From Petunia secreta (Eukaryota; Streptophyta; Magnoliopsida; Solanales; Solanaceae), in the NCBI GenBank assembly GCA_029990175.1, contig JARKIP010000035.1:35106001-35170000 (forward strand): a stretch of DNA of 64,000 nt. The letters run 5' to 3'. The notes under the pieces were generated by a model. That model saw nothing but the letters and a program-made list of their open reading frames with translations. It was not told the DNA's origin and searched no databases. Positions 62,794 through 64,000 of the stretch are shown here, in pieces. The first letter of the stretch is position 1. Every line of letters begins with the position of its first letter. The translations under genes and the position numbers were made by a program.

Positions 62794-63669
62794 ATGGCAA
62801 CCGATGGAGATGATCCTATGAAAATTTTCATGGCTACCATTATAGCCAAGTTGGAGGATATCACTTTGAGACTTGAGTCCGTCGAGAGGAACCAAGTTGA
62901 GACCGGTGAGAGGAGGACCCCGAGTGTCCAAATTGAATCCGGAGAAGGCACGAGTCATAGCACTCCTATGACTCCCGGACACTTTGTTGAGCTAAACAAG
63001 AGGTATGAACAAAGCAAAGTTGAAGCTCTACGAGAGCGTGGGTTGGGCAACCCCCAACAAGAGAGCAATCCTCTCAACTTGGGCAATCCCCAAGGTAATG
63101 CTCCACTTCGAAGACCCGTTAGGTTTGTCCCACCTCTTGAGCAAGTTGTTGAGGCTCAAGAAGAGGAGGAAGCCGAGTATGGTGATGAGGCCTATGGGTA
63201 TGATGCTCCTTATCAACCTAGGAGGCCAATGAATTGGGGTCGAAATGTGGATAGGGGTAGAGGCCGAGGTCGAGGGCCACCCATGGGATATGGAGGGAGG
63301 AATGCTAGGAGGGAGTATGTTGCACATGATGACCATTATGGAGGCCAACCGGAGCCTAACTATGGGGTACGTGATAACAACAACAACCTCAATAGTGTCA
63401 AGCTCAATCTTCCATCCTTCAAAGGAACTTGTGATCCGGAGGCATACATGGAATGGGTACTACTTATGGAGAGAGTGTTTGACACCAATGAGATGACCGA
63501 GGAGAGAAAGGGTACCTATGCTATTTCTACCTTTGAGGCCTATGCTTCTACTTGGTGGGAGTGTATGAAGAGGTCTAGGAGAAGGATGAATTTGCATTTG
63601 AATGTGACTTGGGATGAGTTGAAAGGCCTTATGAACACCAAGTACATAACTCCAAGGTATCGGCAAGAG
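62794..63669 (+). pseudogene. gag: D3 gag fragment
   Basis: 292 codons from ATG 62794: coiled-coil start, LGNPQ repeats, RGRGRGRGPP patch and the first half of the gag core (WWECMKRSRRR, TPRYRQE). Very close to the B2 gag although the LTRs are of different families. Ends where an LTR inserts after AAGAG (63665-63669). Confidence 0.9.
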
Positions 63670-64000
63670 TGATAAGGCCCAAATCCCCACAAGACCCTTC
63701 ACTCGGAGTCAAGTGAAGATGGGTATGGAAGAAGGCCCCAAGAGCGACTTGAAGAGCATGCTTTGGTGTGCCATGGATGGAGGACTACTTGGGCTCCAAG
63801 GTGATCCACCTCAAGCTCATTTTGAGCCTCTTGCACAAGTTCCAGAAGGAGGCGGAGCGCCTACCAAAAAGCAGAGAGCTGAGCAGAAGAAGGTGGAGCG
63901 CCTCACCATCCTGAGGCGGAGCGCCTCACCATCCTGAGGCGGAGCGCCTCAACCTGGAGGCGGAGCGCCTCCCCCTGTGTTGGCCTGCGGGATATTTTAT
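63670..64000 (+). repeat. LTR, D-type, start only (same subfamily as H)
   Basis: TGATAAGG start, then close to the H LTR at 34018, but missing about 34 bases after CGGAGTCAAGT, the region coding the pol tail. AGGCGGAGCGCCT palindromes at about 63848-63990. Cut by the window end. Confidence 0.88.

Larger units (their letters stand above)
60945..64000 (+). mobile_element. Family D retrotransposon, 5' part (element D3)
   Basis: 5' LTR, primer-binding site, leader and the start of gag, inserted in A3 integrase after CCCAT (60940-60944, the presumed target duplication). Interrupted at 63670 by another D-type LTR. Whether it carries pol or X cannot be seen. Confidence 0.9.

Overview
This window is repetitive plant nuclear DNA. 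I find no ordinary host gene, no tRNA or rRNA gene and no satellite array. Essentially all of it belongs to long terminal repeat (LTR) retrotransposons of the Ty3/gypsy type, nested in one another; I count about thirteen element bodies. Angiosperm origin is inferred from primer-binding sites matching the 3' end of plant initiator Met tRNA and from plant-like pol proteins. I cannot name the species. The pol proteins lack a visible chromodomain and their reading frames run on into the 3' LTR, which is typical of the CRM (centromeric chromovirus) clade. A centromeric or pericentromeric origin is therefore plausible but unproven.

Four LTR families can be separated by their matched ends: A (TGATGCAA...TTGCATCA, rich in GCGATCGC), B (TGATGAGA...TCTCATCA, rich in GGCGCC), C (TGATGCAG...TGCACCA) and D (TGATAAGA...TCTTATCA, with GGCGGACCGCC/GGCGCC-type motifs).

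Layout, left part. A D element tail (1-3587) lies in a duplicated fragment of element H (3588-4567). An A element on the minus strand (4568-12113, target duplication GGTAT) follows. The rest of H (D-type LTR) runs from 12114 to 34843. It is split by a tandem A element with three LTRs and two internal regions (12984-23084, target duplication CAAAT) and by an intact minus-strand B element (23448-31144, target duplication GGCTA). H itself sits in an X-bearing element, seen as 34844-35357.

Layout, right part. An A/C chimeric element (35358-38194) is interrupted by a minus-strand A element (38195-38979 and 60245-60944). That element is split by a B element (38980-60244, target duplication GAAAT), which carries a C element (40080-49133, target duplication CTTGT) in its leader and a minus-strand A element (53723-59411, target duplication AAATC) in its 3' end. 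A D element (60945 onward) with another D-type LTR inside it (63670 onward) closes the window.

Two functional classes coexist. Autonomous-type elements encode gag-protease-RT-RNase H-integrase in one frame; the B element at 23448-31144 and the C element at 40080-49133 look intact. A second class has lost RT, RNase H and most of integrase and carries instead a conserved region of about 500-550 residues, here called X, that I do not recognise. X occurs with LTRs of families A, B and D. In one form it follows gag and a protease with its catalytic DSG. In the other it follows an acidic Tyr/Gly-rich N-terminus and a protease-like domain without catalytic Asp. Every X copy whose start is visible has a branch-point/pyrimidine/AG signal there, suggesting expression from a spliced RNA. 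These elements presumably depend on the autonomous ones for reverse transcriptase and integrase.
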